A DNA stretch of 64,000 nt, taken from NCBI RefSeq assembly GCF_902459505.1, contig NC_047095.1, positions 119,971,380-120,035,379 on the forward strand, in the 5' to 3' direction. The notes under the pieces are model-generated. The model was not told the DNA's origin, searched no databases, and saw only the letters and a program-made list of their open reading frames with translations. Both the position numbers and the translations under genes were made by a program. The DNA comes from Geotrypetes seraphini. Taxonomy: Eukaryota > Chordata > Amphibia > Gymnophiona > Dermophiidae. Numbering within the stretch: the stretch's first letter is position 1; each line of letters starts with the position of its first letter. Shown one piece after another: positions 1-10,406 of this stretch.

Positions 1-178
1 GAAGAATCCTTCTTCCCCCCACTCCCCTTTCCTGAGTACTCTGGTTACTATTTAGCTTGGCAATGGTCCTGCTTAGATATACTGGCCAGATTCCAAGAGC
101 AAAATCCACTCCGTGTCGCTCGCTGCCAAATTAAGATTTGAGATGCCCAAGTGTATATAAATAATCATCATCCAAATT

Positions 179-318
179 TAGGGTTATCATTTGACACCAG
201 AAAAAGGAGGATGGATCGAGACATCTGGGTTTTTACTACCATTGCTTTCAATGAAAGTAAAACCCACATTGCTTTCAATGAAAGTAAAACCCACATTGCT
301 ATCATTGAAAGAGTGCTT
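179..318 (+). mobile_element. Truncated hAT-like MITE with short 27-bp repeat core
   Basis: This fragment begins TAGGGTTATCA and continues with the 'CCAGAAAAAGGAGGATGG' terminal sequence shared with the full element at 25930-26414. It holds about two and a half units of the same 27-bp core (ACCCACATTGCTTTCAATG...) in the opposite orientation. The right terminus is missing and the fragment runs into a T/G homopolymer tract (about 317-346). Confidence 0.6.
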
Positions 319-348
319 TTTTTTTTTTTTTTTGGGGGGGGGGGGATT

Positions 349-660
349 AGAACATAAGAATGGGTCAGATTGATGGTATAGCTATCCCAGTATCCTACTT
401 CCAGCAGTGGCCAACCAAGATCACAAGTTCTCGTACATGGCAGAATCCCAAAGAGTAACAAAATTACAGACAGAATCCCAAAGAGTAGCACGATTCCATG
501 CTACCAATCTTAGGACTAGCAGTGGCATCTCTCAGTAGCAAACTATGGACTTTTCCTCCAGGAACTTGTCCGAACCTTTTTTTTTTTAAACCCAGACATG
601 CTAACTGCTGTAACCACATCCCCCGGCAGCTTAACTATTCTTTGAATGAAAACATATATT
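349..660 (+). mobile_element. CR1-type 3' fragment
   Basis: It shows the 'gggtcagat...cccagtatcct...cagtggccaacc' pattern followed by 'AGAATCCCAAAGAGTA', which is present twice. The same dispersed family recurs (+) at 30552, 41119 and 47588 and (-) at 1210, 22595 and 37385. The doubled AGAATCCCAAAGAGTA motif is a minimal version of the large array at 41.2-42.3 kb. Confidence 0.5.
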
Positions 661-709
661 TTGTTTTTTAATGTAGGCTATTTGTTTTTTCTCCTCCTCT
701 CGCCTACAG

Positions 710-3061
710 GGTGGTGATTCTGGATAAAGTGACAGACCTTCTCATTTTCTTCGGGAAGCTGCTGGTGGTTGGAGGTGTGGGTGAGTATGACAAGCTGCCG
801 TGCCGTGTGGGTAGAAACCCTCCCAAACCTCCTTGTAACTTTAGATGATCTTGTCTTCTCTCCTCGCTTTCTCCCTCTCCGCAGGCGTCCTCGCCTTCTT
901 CTTCTTCAGTGGAAGGATCCCAATCGATGACGACAGGTTCAAGAACCCCACCCTCAATTACTACTGGATTCCGATTCTGGTATGCCTAGGCTTCCATTCA
1001 GTATGTCAGATGTTCACTAGAGGCTCATCTTGCCAAAGTGTAGGTTGGGCTGTGTTCGTTTCTGACAAATGAGTCCTCTTCCAAGAATTTGAGATCTTCT
1101 AGAGAGGGCTTCTCACCCTGAACTCACATCTTACAGTCCCAGATATCAGTCTCCAACATGCAGTAAAATGACTATATAGCCAGAGTGAAATCAGTTACTT
1201 TAGCGGAGTTTAAATTTTTTTTTTTTTTTTTTTTTTTATAATTTCCTAAAAGAGAAGTCCATAGGCCATTATTGAGATGGACTTAGGGAAATCCACTGCT
1301 TATTCCTAGGACAATCAGCATTAAATCTATTTTATCACTTGGGATCTAGCTAGGTTCTTGGGACTTGGGTTGGCCACTGTTGGAAACAGGATACTGGGCT
1401 TGATGAACCTTTGGTCTGTCTCAGTATGGAAAATCTTATGTTCTTATGTGACCCAAGTCTAGGACAATCAAGCCATTGTGACCTCATTGATGAGGTTGGA
1501 TCTTAGACATTGGTGGAATGAGGCATTATGACATCACAATCTCAACTCTGGAATGTTGCTACTCTTTGGGTTTCTGCCAGGTACTTAGGACCTGGGTTGA
1601 CCTCTGTTGGAAACCTTTGGTCTGTCTCAGTATGGAAAATCTTAACTCCCAGTAAGGCAAATCTTAACTGCTGGAGACAGTCCAGGATTCACCACCTTAC
1701 CCAGAGCAAGGTTGTGTACCCCGCCAAGTACCTTCTGTTGCATGCCCGACAGAAACGTGCTCTACTGTTCCCTGCGCTCTCGTTGGCATGCCCCAGACAT
1801 GAGTGACGGTGCCTCACTGTGCATTTCTTTATGTCCTTTCAGACCGTCGTCGTTGGATCCTACATGATCGCTCAGGGATTCTTCAGTGTTTACAACATGT
1901 GTGTGGATACCCTCTTTCTCTGCTTCTGTAAGTATCGCTGAGAGAAGGGGGGTAACCTCTGGTTTCTGAATATGTGATTGGTCTATGTTCATTTACCCCA
2001 TTGCCCACATGTTTCATGGGATACGGTCTTTCCTTCCTTCCCCTCTCCTACTAGTCCTGTAGCCCAGCATTAAGCATGTGCATTGTAGAGGGTGGTGGAT
2101 GCCTGGAATGCGCTCCCGAGAGAGGTGGTGGAGAGTAAAACGGTGACTGAGTTCAAAGAAGCGTGGGATGAACACAGAAGATTTAGAATCAGAAAATAAT
2201 ATTAAAGATTGAACTAGGCCAGTTACTGGGCAGACTTGTACGGTCTGTGTCTGTATATGGCCGTTTGGAGGAGGATGGGCAGGGGAGGGCTTCAATGGCT
2301 GGGAGGGTGTAGATGGGCTGGAGTAAGTCTTAACAGAGATTTCGGCAGTTGGAACCCAAGCACAGTACAGGGTAAAGCTTTGGATTCTTGCCCAGAAATA
2401 GCTAAGAAGAAAAAAAAATAATAAAAAAAAAATTTTAATTGAATCAGGTTGGGCAGACTGGATGGACCATTCGGGTCTTTATCTGCCGTCATCTACTATG
2501 TTACTATGTCACATGGTTTGATAGCATGCCTTTAAAAATTTAGTGCGTGCTAAATCAGTTTAAAATGTGTGGGTGGGTGGGGAGGGAATAAATGTATGCA
2601 TTTACGATGACAATAGAAAGAAATTCAAGTGATGTGTAAAAGTTTTAAATGATGTAATATTGTGTACTTGTTGTAAGATGAAAAAATGAATAAAAAATTT
2701 GGAAGGAAAATGTGTTAACCTACAAATGAACACACATTAAAAGGTTTTCTAATGTGTGTTTAAAAAAAAAAATCATGCAATGAACTGAAAAACCTCTCCA
2801 AAAATCAGGGACAAAAGTCAAAGTAAAACAGCCCTAAATATTTTGAACCTGTGCCCAAGACCTGGGCAGGGTCACCCTGCTTGCGCTCACCACTATCTTC
2901 CACAGTTTTTGGACTATGCTTAATCTACCTTTTTTTTTCAAATTCTTTTTCCCGCAGTGGAGGACCTGGAGCGGAATGATGGATCGGAGCAGAAGCCCTA
3001 TTACATGCCCAAATCCCTTATGTCCATCCTTAGCAAGAAGAACAAAACACCAAAATCATAG
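710..3061 (+). CDS. SLC44A4: Choline transporter-like protein, SLC44A4-like (3' four exons; 5' end outside window)
   Basis: Coding exons are 710-780, 885-979, 1843-1927 and 2958-3061 (TAG stop at 3059-3061), each with a good acceptor and GT donor and consistent phase. They give the C-terminal 117 residues of a protein of about 700 residues. The peptide reads VVILDKVTDLLIFFGKLLVV..., then SGRIPIDDDRFKNPTLNYYW, then SYMIAQGFFSVYNMCVDTLF, then EDLERNDGSEQKPYYMPKSL and a Lys-rich end. These are the last two membrane segments and cytosolic tail of the CTL/SLC44 family. The LVVGGVGV-FFFFSGRIP stretch and the MPKSLMSILSKKNK tail fit SLC44A4 better than SLC44A2. The family moves choline or thiamine pyrophosphate across the plasma membrane; human SLC44A4 is in MHC class III. 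Family assignment is strong, the exact paralogue moderately strong. Confidence 0.9.
1205..1660 (-). mobile_element. CR1-type 3' fragments (minus) with a conserved GTGACATCA repeat
   Basis: These lie in the intron between the second and third visible SLC44A4 exons. The stretch contains 'ggttggccactgttggaaac' and 'tgggcttgatgaacctttgg', plus the module with 'aatcaagccattgtgac' and 'gaggcattatgacatcac'. That module recurs near 6585, 22850, 38085 and 60673. Confidence 0.5.
2078..2510 (+). mobile_element. CR1 LINE 3' end
   Basis: Encodes the tail of a CR1 reverse-transcriptase ORF ([22 protein letters not shown]-like), then a 3' UTR with 'gggcagactggatggaccat' and a TTACTATG tail, the octamer 3' repeat expected of CR1. 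It lies in the last SLC44A4 intron and is nearly identical to 31820-32250. Confidence 0.8.
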
Positions 3062-3282
3062 GATGAAAACCAGCTTCCAGAGAACCTACCTCACTTCCTG
3101 CTGCAACCCACCTCATTTCCTGTGTGTATTCCAGTTAATTTCTCCTCCTCCTCATCATCATCATAATTTCCAGTCTCTTTGTTTACTCCAGTTCTTCCTA
3201 ACATATTTCCTGTTAAGGTCCACCATCATTTCCTGTTTATTGGGTGATGGTTAGAAGCCTCATGTTCAAATTGGCCCCTCTT

Positions 3283-3885
3283 AGGCCTAGATTCACTAAA
3301 CTAACCTTTGATGGGTGATCCATGGCTGAGTCTTCCCAGGCAACCGATTCACTACAAGCCCCATGCAAATGAATGCGATCCTAGGCATACTCCATAGCAA
3401 CCCCCCCATGCTCTCCACACAAGCGAGGTCAAAACAAGGGGTTGGGAGACTGCAGCCAGAGCTATATGGAACAGAACATGCTTTTAAGCCGAGGGTTAAA
3501 ACCATGGGCTCGCACTGCAGGGAAGGGCGGCAGAGAGCAGGAGAGTCGGCAGAGATGTGTTTAAAATGTTTTATTTTGTTGGTTTTTAGTTTTGATTCTG
3601 GGATTTCAGGGCAGCAGAGAGCAAGACAGCAAGGACATGAGAAACTGGGCCTCAACAGTCGCTTCTTTGTGGATCGGCCAGCCCACTGGGTGTTCCTTCT
3701 TCTGTTTAGTGAATAGTTGCCTTCCTCCTCTGCATGCCATTTCCCCTCATTTGCATGGGCGGATCGGATCGGGCGGGAGGCTGATCGGCCAGGAGGTTAG
3801 TGAATCAGGTCGAGGTCGGGAAACGCTCGCAAACTGGTCGGGATACGATCGGTGAGCTTAGTGTTCTAGTTACTGTAGGCCTGAT
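3283..3885. repeat. Dispersed repeat with inverted ends (GGCCTAGATTCACTAAACT family)
   Basis: Left end 'aggcctagattcactaaact' and right end 'tagttactgtaggcctga' are imperfect inverted copies, suggesting a non-autonomous DNA element in the SLC44A4 3' flank. The internal 3360-3560 region shows no homology I recognise. The related motif 'ggcccagattctctag' occurs near 61548. Confidence 0.4.
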
Positions 3886-6118
3886 TTCTGTAGTAAGTTG
3901 GTTAGTGCTAGACCGGTGAAATAGGAATTTGAGATCATAAGCAGTGTGAACCAAATTTGTCTTTGGTGTATACAGAGTATAGAAGTTACAAGTAAGACCA
4001 CATTTTGACACTGCCCTCCGGGCAAGATCGTATTCTTTGTTGCCTTTTTGAGGTGACAGAATCGGTTTCACACTAAAGTGGCCTCCAGTATATTAACAGC
4101 TCTGCCAATTTGTGTTTTTTTCCTGAGGACTGACTGACCCCCCTAGGCAGTAACTTCTCTCCCACAACCTCCTTTCCATGTACCCCTAAACCCTTAGTAA
4201 TTTTCTTGTCTTCTTGATGCACTTTAGAGAAACTTTCACCTAATCACAATGTCATGAGGGAGCTGCAATCTGCCTCGCTTCCTTGTCTAAATCCTACACT
4301 TCTTTTTAATTTAAAAAAAATATTAAGAGAAGAATAGACCCTTTCCTCTTTATTTTCAATTGTGCAATTATATGAGCCATTGCTGATCTATTTCTTCCCA
4401 CCCAACTCCTGTGCAAAAGCTTCTCATACTGTGATATTTTGGGGAGTCCAGGGGAAGCAGAATAATCCTGCTGGATATTTAGGCCTGTGGCCTTTCTGTT
4501 TCATATTCTTAAGGCTGACATGAAGTAATTAATTAAGCCTTGATTAAAATGAAACCAGAAATATGACGGACTTTACCAAATAATACAAGACCTCCCTGAG
4601 AACTAACTGACTGAGGCTAGATGCTGGCAGATAGAACTTGGCAGCCATCTTGAATTTTGATCAGAGTATTTTATCCAAATTCAAAATGGCAGTCAACCAT
4701 GGCTTGGTGATGATATTCTAGCTGGTTATTTTGTTGGCTTTTTTTTTTAATCTCAGCCCCTACCCCCTGCCATGTCATGTTAATTTTCATTCATCATGTC
4801 CTCCCCCCCTCTCACATCTTCCAGGTCTTGAAGCACTCAATTCCCCCAGTGGAGAAAAATATCCTGTACATAATGTTTTTATTATCTACAAATGTTTTGT
4901 TTATATTTTTTAAAAAGATAAAGATAATTAATGAGGCAGGCGTGATGTCATCTGCAGAGATTTTTTAAGCAAAGGCTACCATGAGCTCTGCACCATTGCT
5001 GTGAAGGAGCAGATGTACAGAGCAGCCTTAGAGATGGGTACAGTATATAGTGTGAATTAAATTTTCCTAAGTTAGTCCCCGAGACCATGCCTGCACCAGT
5101 GAGGCAGTGAGCTAGGGTGTAGAAAGAGGATCCTGCCTTAAACAGGGAAAGTCAATTATGTGTGCTTCAAAGGAGCAGCTCTAGACTCTTGCTAGCTATC
5201 CTGCCTCACTTGGTCAAGTACAGCATCCAGTATGGGCCAACAGATCCACATCTGGGCCTTAAGGACGGTATCTCCCTATATGTACTAGAGAGTCTGTTTG
5301 TCAAAGAGATACATCGTTGACAGGTCGACTTCCCTTTCAACACGCATGGGTCCAAATGACTCTCCCTACGTTCTGGAACATGTAGTAGGCAAGGGTTGCT
5401 GGCAAGGAGCCAAAGATAGTAGGATCCTCTCCATCACTATTCCATACCATATTTGCCATTCCTCCATCCAGCATGTCTTGTGATCCTCTGACTGGGCTAT
5501 TCCTAAGGGCCAGCTCACCTTGCAGAGTGACCGAGCAGTTTTTCCAGATGCTCAGTCACTCACCAGCAGAAGCCACTGCCTCTTCGAAGCTCCCTTATGG
5601 CAATGCACGGTAAAGGCGGGAGATCCACTTGATGTTTCCTGACCTCTGGGCAGAGGTTAGACCACTGCTGATGCCTTCCCCAGTCTGCAATGCACTTTTA
5701 CATATTTTTTTTTTAAAAATTATATATATAGATATGTATATATTTAAATAAATCACTAAAGACTTTGCTTGGATTTTGCCTCTGTTCATTTATTAAGTTT
5801 GGTGCCAGGATAAAGACTGAATGATCTCTAGTGTCCACTTGATGGCCAGATGTGCAGCTGTAAGGGGAGCATGGCTCCCATTGATCACACCTAGTGGCTG
5901 GAGGTCAGAACTGCAGCTGAGCTTTGAACGATTTAAGGGACATGTGACATGTGAAGTGTATTAAATTGATGGTTTTAGAGAAGCAGTGCACCTTTTTGTA
6001 GCAATAAAGATGCTGATACTCAAATACAAGTCCATTCTTCAGGAGTGGGGTGATCAGTAAGGGAATCACTAGCAAGTTAAGGAAGATGGCAAAGTAGAAT
6101 TAACTGGAACCATCCACA
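3886..6118. other. SLC44A4 downstream region, no gene seen
   Basis: I see no coding exon here. Part may be SLC44A4 3' UTR; the only clear AATAAA on the plus strand lies at 5747-5752, which would make an unusually long UTR. The rest is AT-rich sequence. Confidence 0.4.
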
Positions 6119-7126
6119 AATACAAATTATCCCACTTTAGAGTGTCAAATATATGAAAGGAGGGTAAAGGGTCTCAGAAACCCACTTGATTAAACACACA
6201 AATGTGTGATATCGAGACTAAATGGATTAGAGCAGTGGTCTCCAACTCAAACCCTTTGCAGGGCCACATTTTGGATTTGTAGGTACTTGGAGGGCCTCAG
6301 AAAAAATAGTTAATGTCTTATTAAAGAAATAGACAATTTTGCATGAGGTAAAACTCTTTATAGTTCATAAATCTTTCCTTTTGGCTAAGTCTTTAATAAT
6401 AATATTGTCATTTATAGCTAAAGAGACATATGATCAAGAAACGGTTTTAGTTTACTTTTGTGGTTATGATAAAACGTACCGAGGACCTCAAAATAGTACC
6501 TGGCAGGCCGCGAGTTGAGACCACTGAGTTAAGGGGAACGGTTCATCAGCTGGCTGGGTTGGAGGGCAGAGGGGAGAACAGAACAATCAAGCCATTGTGA
6601 CATCACTGATGAGGTTGGCTCTTATTGGTGGAATGAGGCATTATGACATCACAATCTCATCTCTGCTTCCCAAAGACAAACGGGATGTCATGGTTACAGT
6701 TAAGCCAGTGGTCTCCAACTCAAACCCTTTGCAGGGCCACATTTTGAATTTGTAGGTACTTGGAGGGCCACATAAAAAAATAGTTAATGTCTTATTAAAG
6801 AAATGTCAATTTTGCATGAGGTAAAACTCTTTATAGTTTATAAATCTTTCCTTTTGGCTAAGTCTTAATAATAATATTGTAATTTATAGGTAAAGAGACA
6901 TATGATCAAAACGGTTTTATTTTGTGATTATGATAAATATACCGAGGGCCTCAAAATAGGACCTGGCAGGCCGCATGTGGCCCCCGGGCCGAGAGTTTGA
7001 GACCACTGGATTAGAGTGACGATAAGGGTCAATGATTAAGACTCTAACCCATTTAGTCTTGATATCACACATTTACACTCCTTTCATATATTTGACACTC
7101 TAAAGTGGGATAATTTGTATTTGTGA
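6119..7126. repeat. Palindromic MITE split by a duplicated hAT element
   Basis: Outer arms: 6119-6232 contains 'acaaattatcccacttta' and 'gagtgtcaaatatatgaaag'; their inverted copies lie at 7046-7126. Between them sit two direct copies of a hAT-type element (6233-6526 and 6706-7008), each starting CAGTGGTCTCCAACTC and ending in a GAGACCACTG-type terminus. The pair is flanked by the 8-bp duplication GATTAGAG (6225-6232 and 7009-7016). The inner edges carry AGTTAAGG (6527-6534) and AGTTAAGC (6698-6705). Confidence 0.75.
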
Positions 7127-7128
7127 TC

Positions 7129-7474
7129 AGTAAGATATGATTGAAACGTATAAGTATATCACGGGACGCATCGAGTCAGAAGATGATATCTTCCGGCTCA
7201 TGGGACCCTCGACCACCAGAGGGCATCCGCTGAAAATCAGGGGAGGGAAGTTTCGTGGCGACTTCAGGAAGTATTTCTTCACCGAGAGAGTTGTGGATCA
7301 TTGGAACAGACTCCCACTCCAGGTGATAAAGGCCAGCAGCGTGACGGATTTTAAGAGAAAATGGGATACTCACGTGGGATCTTTAAGTGAGTAAACTCAG
7401 GGGGGGGGGATACATGGAATGGGCAGACTTGGTGGGCTATAGCCCTTTTCTGCCGCTTTTTTTCTATGTTTCTA
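7129..7474 (+). mobile_element. CR1 LINE 3' end
   Basis: Encodes [20 protein letters not shown], then [19 protein letters not shown], then YFFTERVVDHWNRLPLQV, the conserved C-terminus of CR1 ORF2. It ends in a TTTCTATGTTTCTA tail. It starts directly at the edge of the palindrome ending at 7126. Confidence 0.85.
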
Positions 7475-7854
7475 AGGGACTCGCCCCACAGTATCCAGGC
7501 CCCTCCACCCCCTACCAGCCACAGAATCCACAAAAGGGCGGCTCTAAGTATGCATAGAATTACCAGCCATCTGGGGAAACCCGGCGGTTTGTCCAGGTTT
7601 TGGAAATCCTGCACTCGGGGCTGCGTCTGGAGGCCCTCTGCGCATCAACGCAATGTCCTATGCACGAGCTCGGGGTAGGAGACTGGAAGTTTGCATGGGG
7701 GCGGGGCTGGGAACAGAACAAGGTGCGGCCAGGTGTCCACTTTGTTTGTTTAAGAGTGCATCTGTCCCTCTAACACAGCACTGTCAGGCATAGGCAGGCA
7801 CTAGCTCTGTGGACGCCCGGGCACCCCCCAAATTGTATGATCTACTTCAGTTGT

Positions 7855-8020
7855 TCTTAAATCTGTCCTTGGGGACCCTCAGCCCCTCAGGTTTCCAGGA
7901 TATCCCTAATGAATATGCATGAGTGGGATTTGCCTATAAAATAGGTTTCAGGCATACAAATTTCTCTCATCTTGAAAACCACTTGCTCAGGGTCCCCCAG
8001 GACAGGTTTACGCATCACCG
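7855..8020. repeat. MITE with ATCCCTAATGAATATGCATGA core
   Basis: Left part 'ctgtccttggggaccctc' and right part 'gggtcccccaggacag' are inverted, with the core 'gatatccctaatgaatatg' between them. A fragment of the same family lies at about 28155-28200, and the MITE at 61566-61740 has a similar core. Confidence 0.5.
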
Positions 8021-8340
8021 ATCTACTTTGGAGCTGAAATCTTCATGCTGCAGGGCAAGAAGGAAGAGTTCCTGTATCCCAGTTCATGTCCCCGCCTCCT
8101 GCTGAGGCCTGTTGCCTGGAATATCTTACCAACAGTCCGCAGGAGGAAGAAAGAGAGAACGTCCTCATTATGCTTATCTATACCCTGTCCGTAATCTTCC
8201 TGTGAGCTAACTGGACCGCTGAACAGAGGAGAATGCTTGGGGATCCCCCTCTCAAAGGAAGCGAGGACCTCAAGGCGTGAAGTACAGAGGACAGCGATAG
8301 GACTGAGGATTGCAAAGTCCGCAAGAAAAGAAATGGCATT

Positions 8341-9131
8341 TGGACAGTGAATTCGAGTGGCCGTTTGGGCAACCAGATGGACCAGTTTGCCACTCTGTAT
8401 GCACTGGCTATGAAGCCTATATTCATCAGGAAACCTATGACCGGCTGGCCTCAATCTTCAGGATCAGCCTCCCAGTGCTATATAAGTGAGCGGTTGGTAA
8501 GATACCCTGGAAAAACCATCAGGTCCATGACTGGATGTCGGAGGAATACAAGCACATTGAAGGGGAATATGTGAAACTCACAGGCTACCCTTGCTCATGG
8601 ACCTTCTACCACCACATCCAAGAGGTGATTATCCGGGAGTTCGCCTTCCATAACTTCCTTAGGGAGGAGGCCAACAAGTATTTAGAAAAGGTAAAAGGAA
8701 CCAGGAAGAATGCCATCTTCATTGGGGTTCACATGCGAAGGGGGGACTACGTCAATGTAATACCCAACACATGGAAAGGAGTAGTGGCAGACAAGACCTA
8801 CCTGGAGAAGGCGATGAGCTATTTCCGTAATAAGTATCAGGAACCCATCTTTGTGGTGGCCAGTAATGGGATACAGTGGTGTAAGGAGAACATTGATGCT
8901 TCTAGAGGAGACATCTACTTCTACAGGGATGGGGTGGAGTCTTCACCTGGGAAGGACTTTGCCCTCCTTGCTCATTGTAACCACACTATCATGACCATTG
9001 ACATCTTTGGTTACTGGGCGGGCTACATGGCAGGAGGGAAGACCATTTACCTCACCAACTTCACTCTATCAGAGTCTAACATCTTGAAAGTCTTCCATTA
9101 CGATGCCACCTTCTTACCAGATGCCCGCTGA
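8341..9131 (+). pseudogene. Alpha-1,2-fucosyltransferase (FUT1/FUT2-like, GT11) pseudogene
   Basis: Homology starts at [20 protein letters not shown] (8341) and runs to the TGA at 9129-9131 (LKVFHYDATFLPDAR). GT11 motifs are clear: GRLGNQM, GYPCSWTFYHH, the donor-binding HMRRGDYV (about 8730-8755), and KDFALLAHCNHTIMT. The family adds fucose in alpha-1,2 linkage to galactose in the Golgi, as in H antigen. Two defects are visible. A small deletion near 8405 shifts the frame, because [20 protein letters not shown] continues in another frame than the start. An in-frame TGA lies at 8487-8489. After that the frame is open to the end. I see no signal-anchor start upstream. A sequencing error at one site is possible, but two defects favour a recent pseudogene. 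Confidence 0.85.
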
Positions 9132-9180
9132 CCTCTCACCTCTTCTTGCACTGCAAAAGGAACAAACAACCCCAGTAATT

Positions 9181-9239
9181 ACAAGCATTGTAGAACAAAT
9201 GAAACCCAGGATGGGTTTCGTTTGTTCTACAATGCTTGT
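9181..9239. repeat. Near-perfect 28-bp-stem hairpin
   Basis: Arms 9181-9208 and 9212-9239 pair over 28 positions with one non-Watson-Crick position (a G-U wobble on one RNA strand) and a 3-base loop. It begins 49 bases after the fucosyltransferase stop codon. It could be a tiny MITE or a fold-back remnant. Confidence 0.8.
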
Positions 9240-9254
9240 CCCCAAGCTCTCGAT

Positions 9255-9545
9255 GTGAAAGCCTGGCTGGCTCGATGGTTGAGTGCTAGGTTAATAACTA
9301 GAGGCTGAGGGTTCAAGTCTCAGCTAAGGAATAAGGGTGGTTCTACTCCAAGAAAAGAGGTTGAGGGTACAAGTCTTTTTTGTGTCAACTGCTAGGATTT
9401 GAGCTCAGAGATGGATAAATATAAGTTCTGAAAAGCTCTTGATGTGAAAGCCTGGCTGGCTCAAAGGATGAGTGTTGGGTTAGTAACTAGAGGCTGAGGG
9501 TTCAAGTCTCAGCTAAGGAATAGGGGCTGATACTGCCCCATGTGA
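9255..9545 (+). mobile_element. tRNA-derived SINE, two tandem copies
   Basis: Two copies (about 9258-9432 and 9433-9545) start CCTGGCTGGCTC. The A-box-like TGGCTCGATGGTTGAGTG and B-box-like GGGTTCAAGTCTC are spaced as in a tRNA. Minus-strand copies occur at 14030-14490 and 18075-18300. Confidence 0.7.
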
Positions 9546-10406
9546 AGTTTCAAGTTCAAGTTTTATTTATATTTGATTAATCGCTTAATTAAAAATATAT
9601 CTAAGCGAGGTACAGTGTATGAATAGACATAATACTAAAATAGTAGGTAACATGAAATATTATAAAATTAACAAATTTATACTAAAATTTACTAACATAG
9701 TAAATAACATAAAATATTATAAAAAATTAACTATTTATACATTAAGTCATAATATAAGGCTAAAAGTTTATAAATGATGTAAAAAAAAAAAAAAAATAGT
9801 TTCGTGTAAGAGGAGCTCATAATTAATTCTAAAACTAAACGTTAAAAGCATCCTTGAATAAAAAGCATTTTAAATTCTTTTTAAAGTCGTTTAAGTTATT
9901 TATTTCTCTTAAATGTAAAGGTAAAGAGTTCCAAAGTTGAGGCGCTGATACTGAGAACATATCCTGACGGCGGGTTCCAATCATTTTCAAAGAGGGAATA
10001 GTTAAAAGTTTATGGTTATTTGAACGTAAAGGACGAAAGGTATTGTATGGAATGAGTAGTTTATTTATAAATTGAGGTTCATTAGTGTCGAGAGTTTTAA
10101 ATGTTAATAATAGGATTTTATAAGTAATCCGATGATTAATGGGGAGCCAGTGTGATTTAATCAAAAAGGGAGTAACATGATCGTATTTTTTTCCTTTATG
10201 AATAAGCTTAACGGCAGTGTTTTGTATAATTTGTAAACGTTTCTTTTCTTTTAGTGTAATATTTAACAGAAGAGAATTACAATAATCAAGTTTAGAGATA
10301 ACCAAAGAATGTAGTAAGATATTTAGCAATTTTGGTTCTAAAAATTTTGAGATTGACCGGATTAGGCGTAGTCTATAAAAGCATGATTTAATAGTATTGT
10401 TTAGAT
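9546..10406 (-). mobile_element. L2-clade LINE, 3' part
   Basis: The minus strand is open from 10406 to the stop near 9836. It reads SKLDYCNSLL, HWLPINHRITYKILLLTFK, RPLRSNNHKLL and APQLWNSLPLHLREINNL, the C-terminal end of an L2-like reverse transcriptase, followed by an AT-rich 3' UTR. The 5' part is at 12087-12840; the two are separated by the hAT element 10407-12078. Confidence 0.85.

Noticed and set aside
710-3061. SLC44A2 as the identity of the first gene
   Set aside because: The C-terminal tail and the FFFFSGRIP stretch fit SLC44A4 better, and PPT2 linkage supports the MHC location; a close call without alignment.
9181-9239. pre-miRNA
   Set aside because: The 3-base loop and lack of bulges are unlike a Drosha substrate; kept only as a hairpin.
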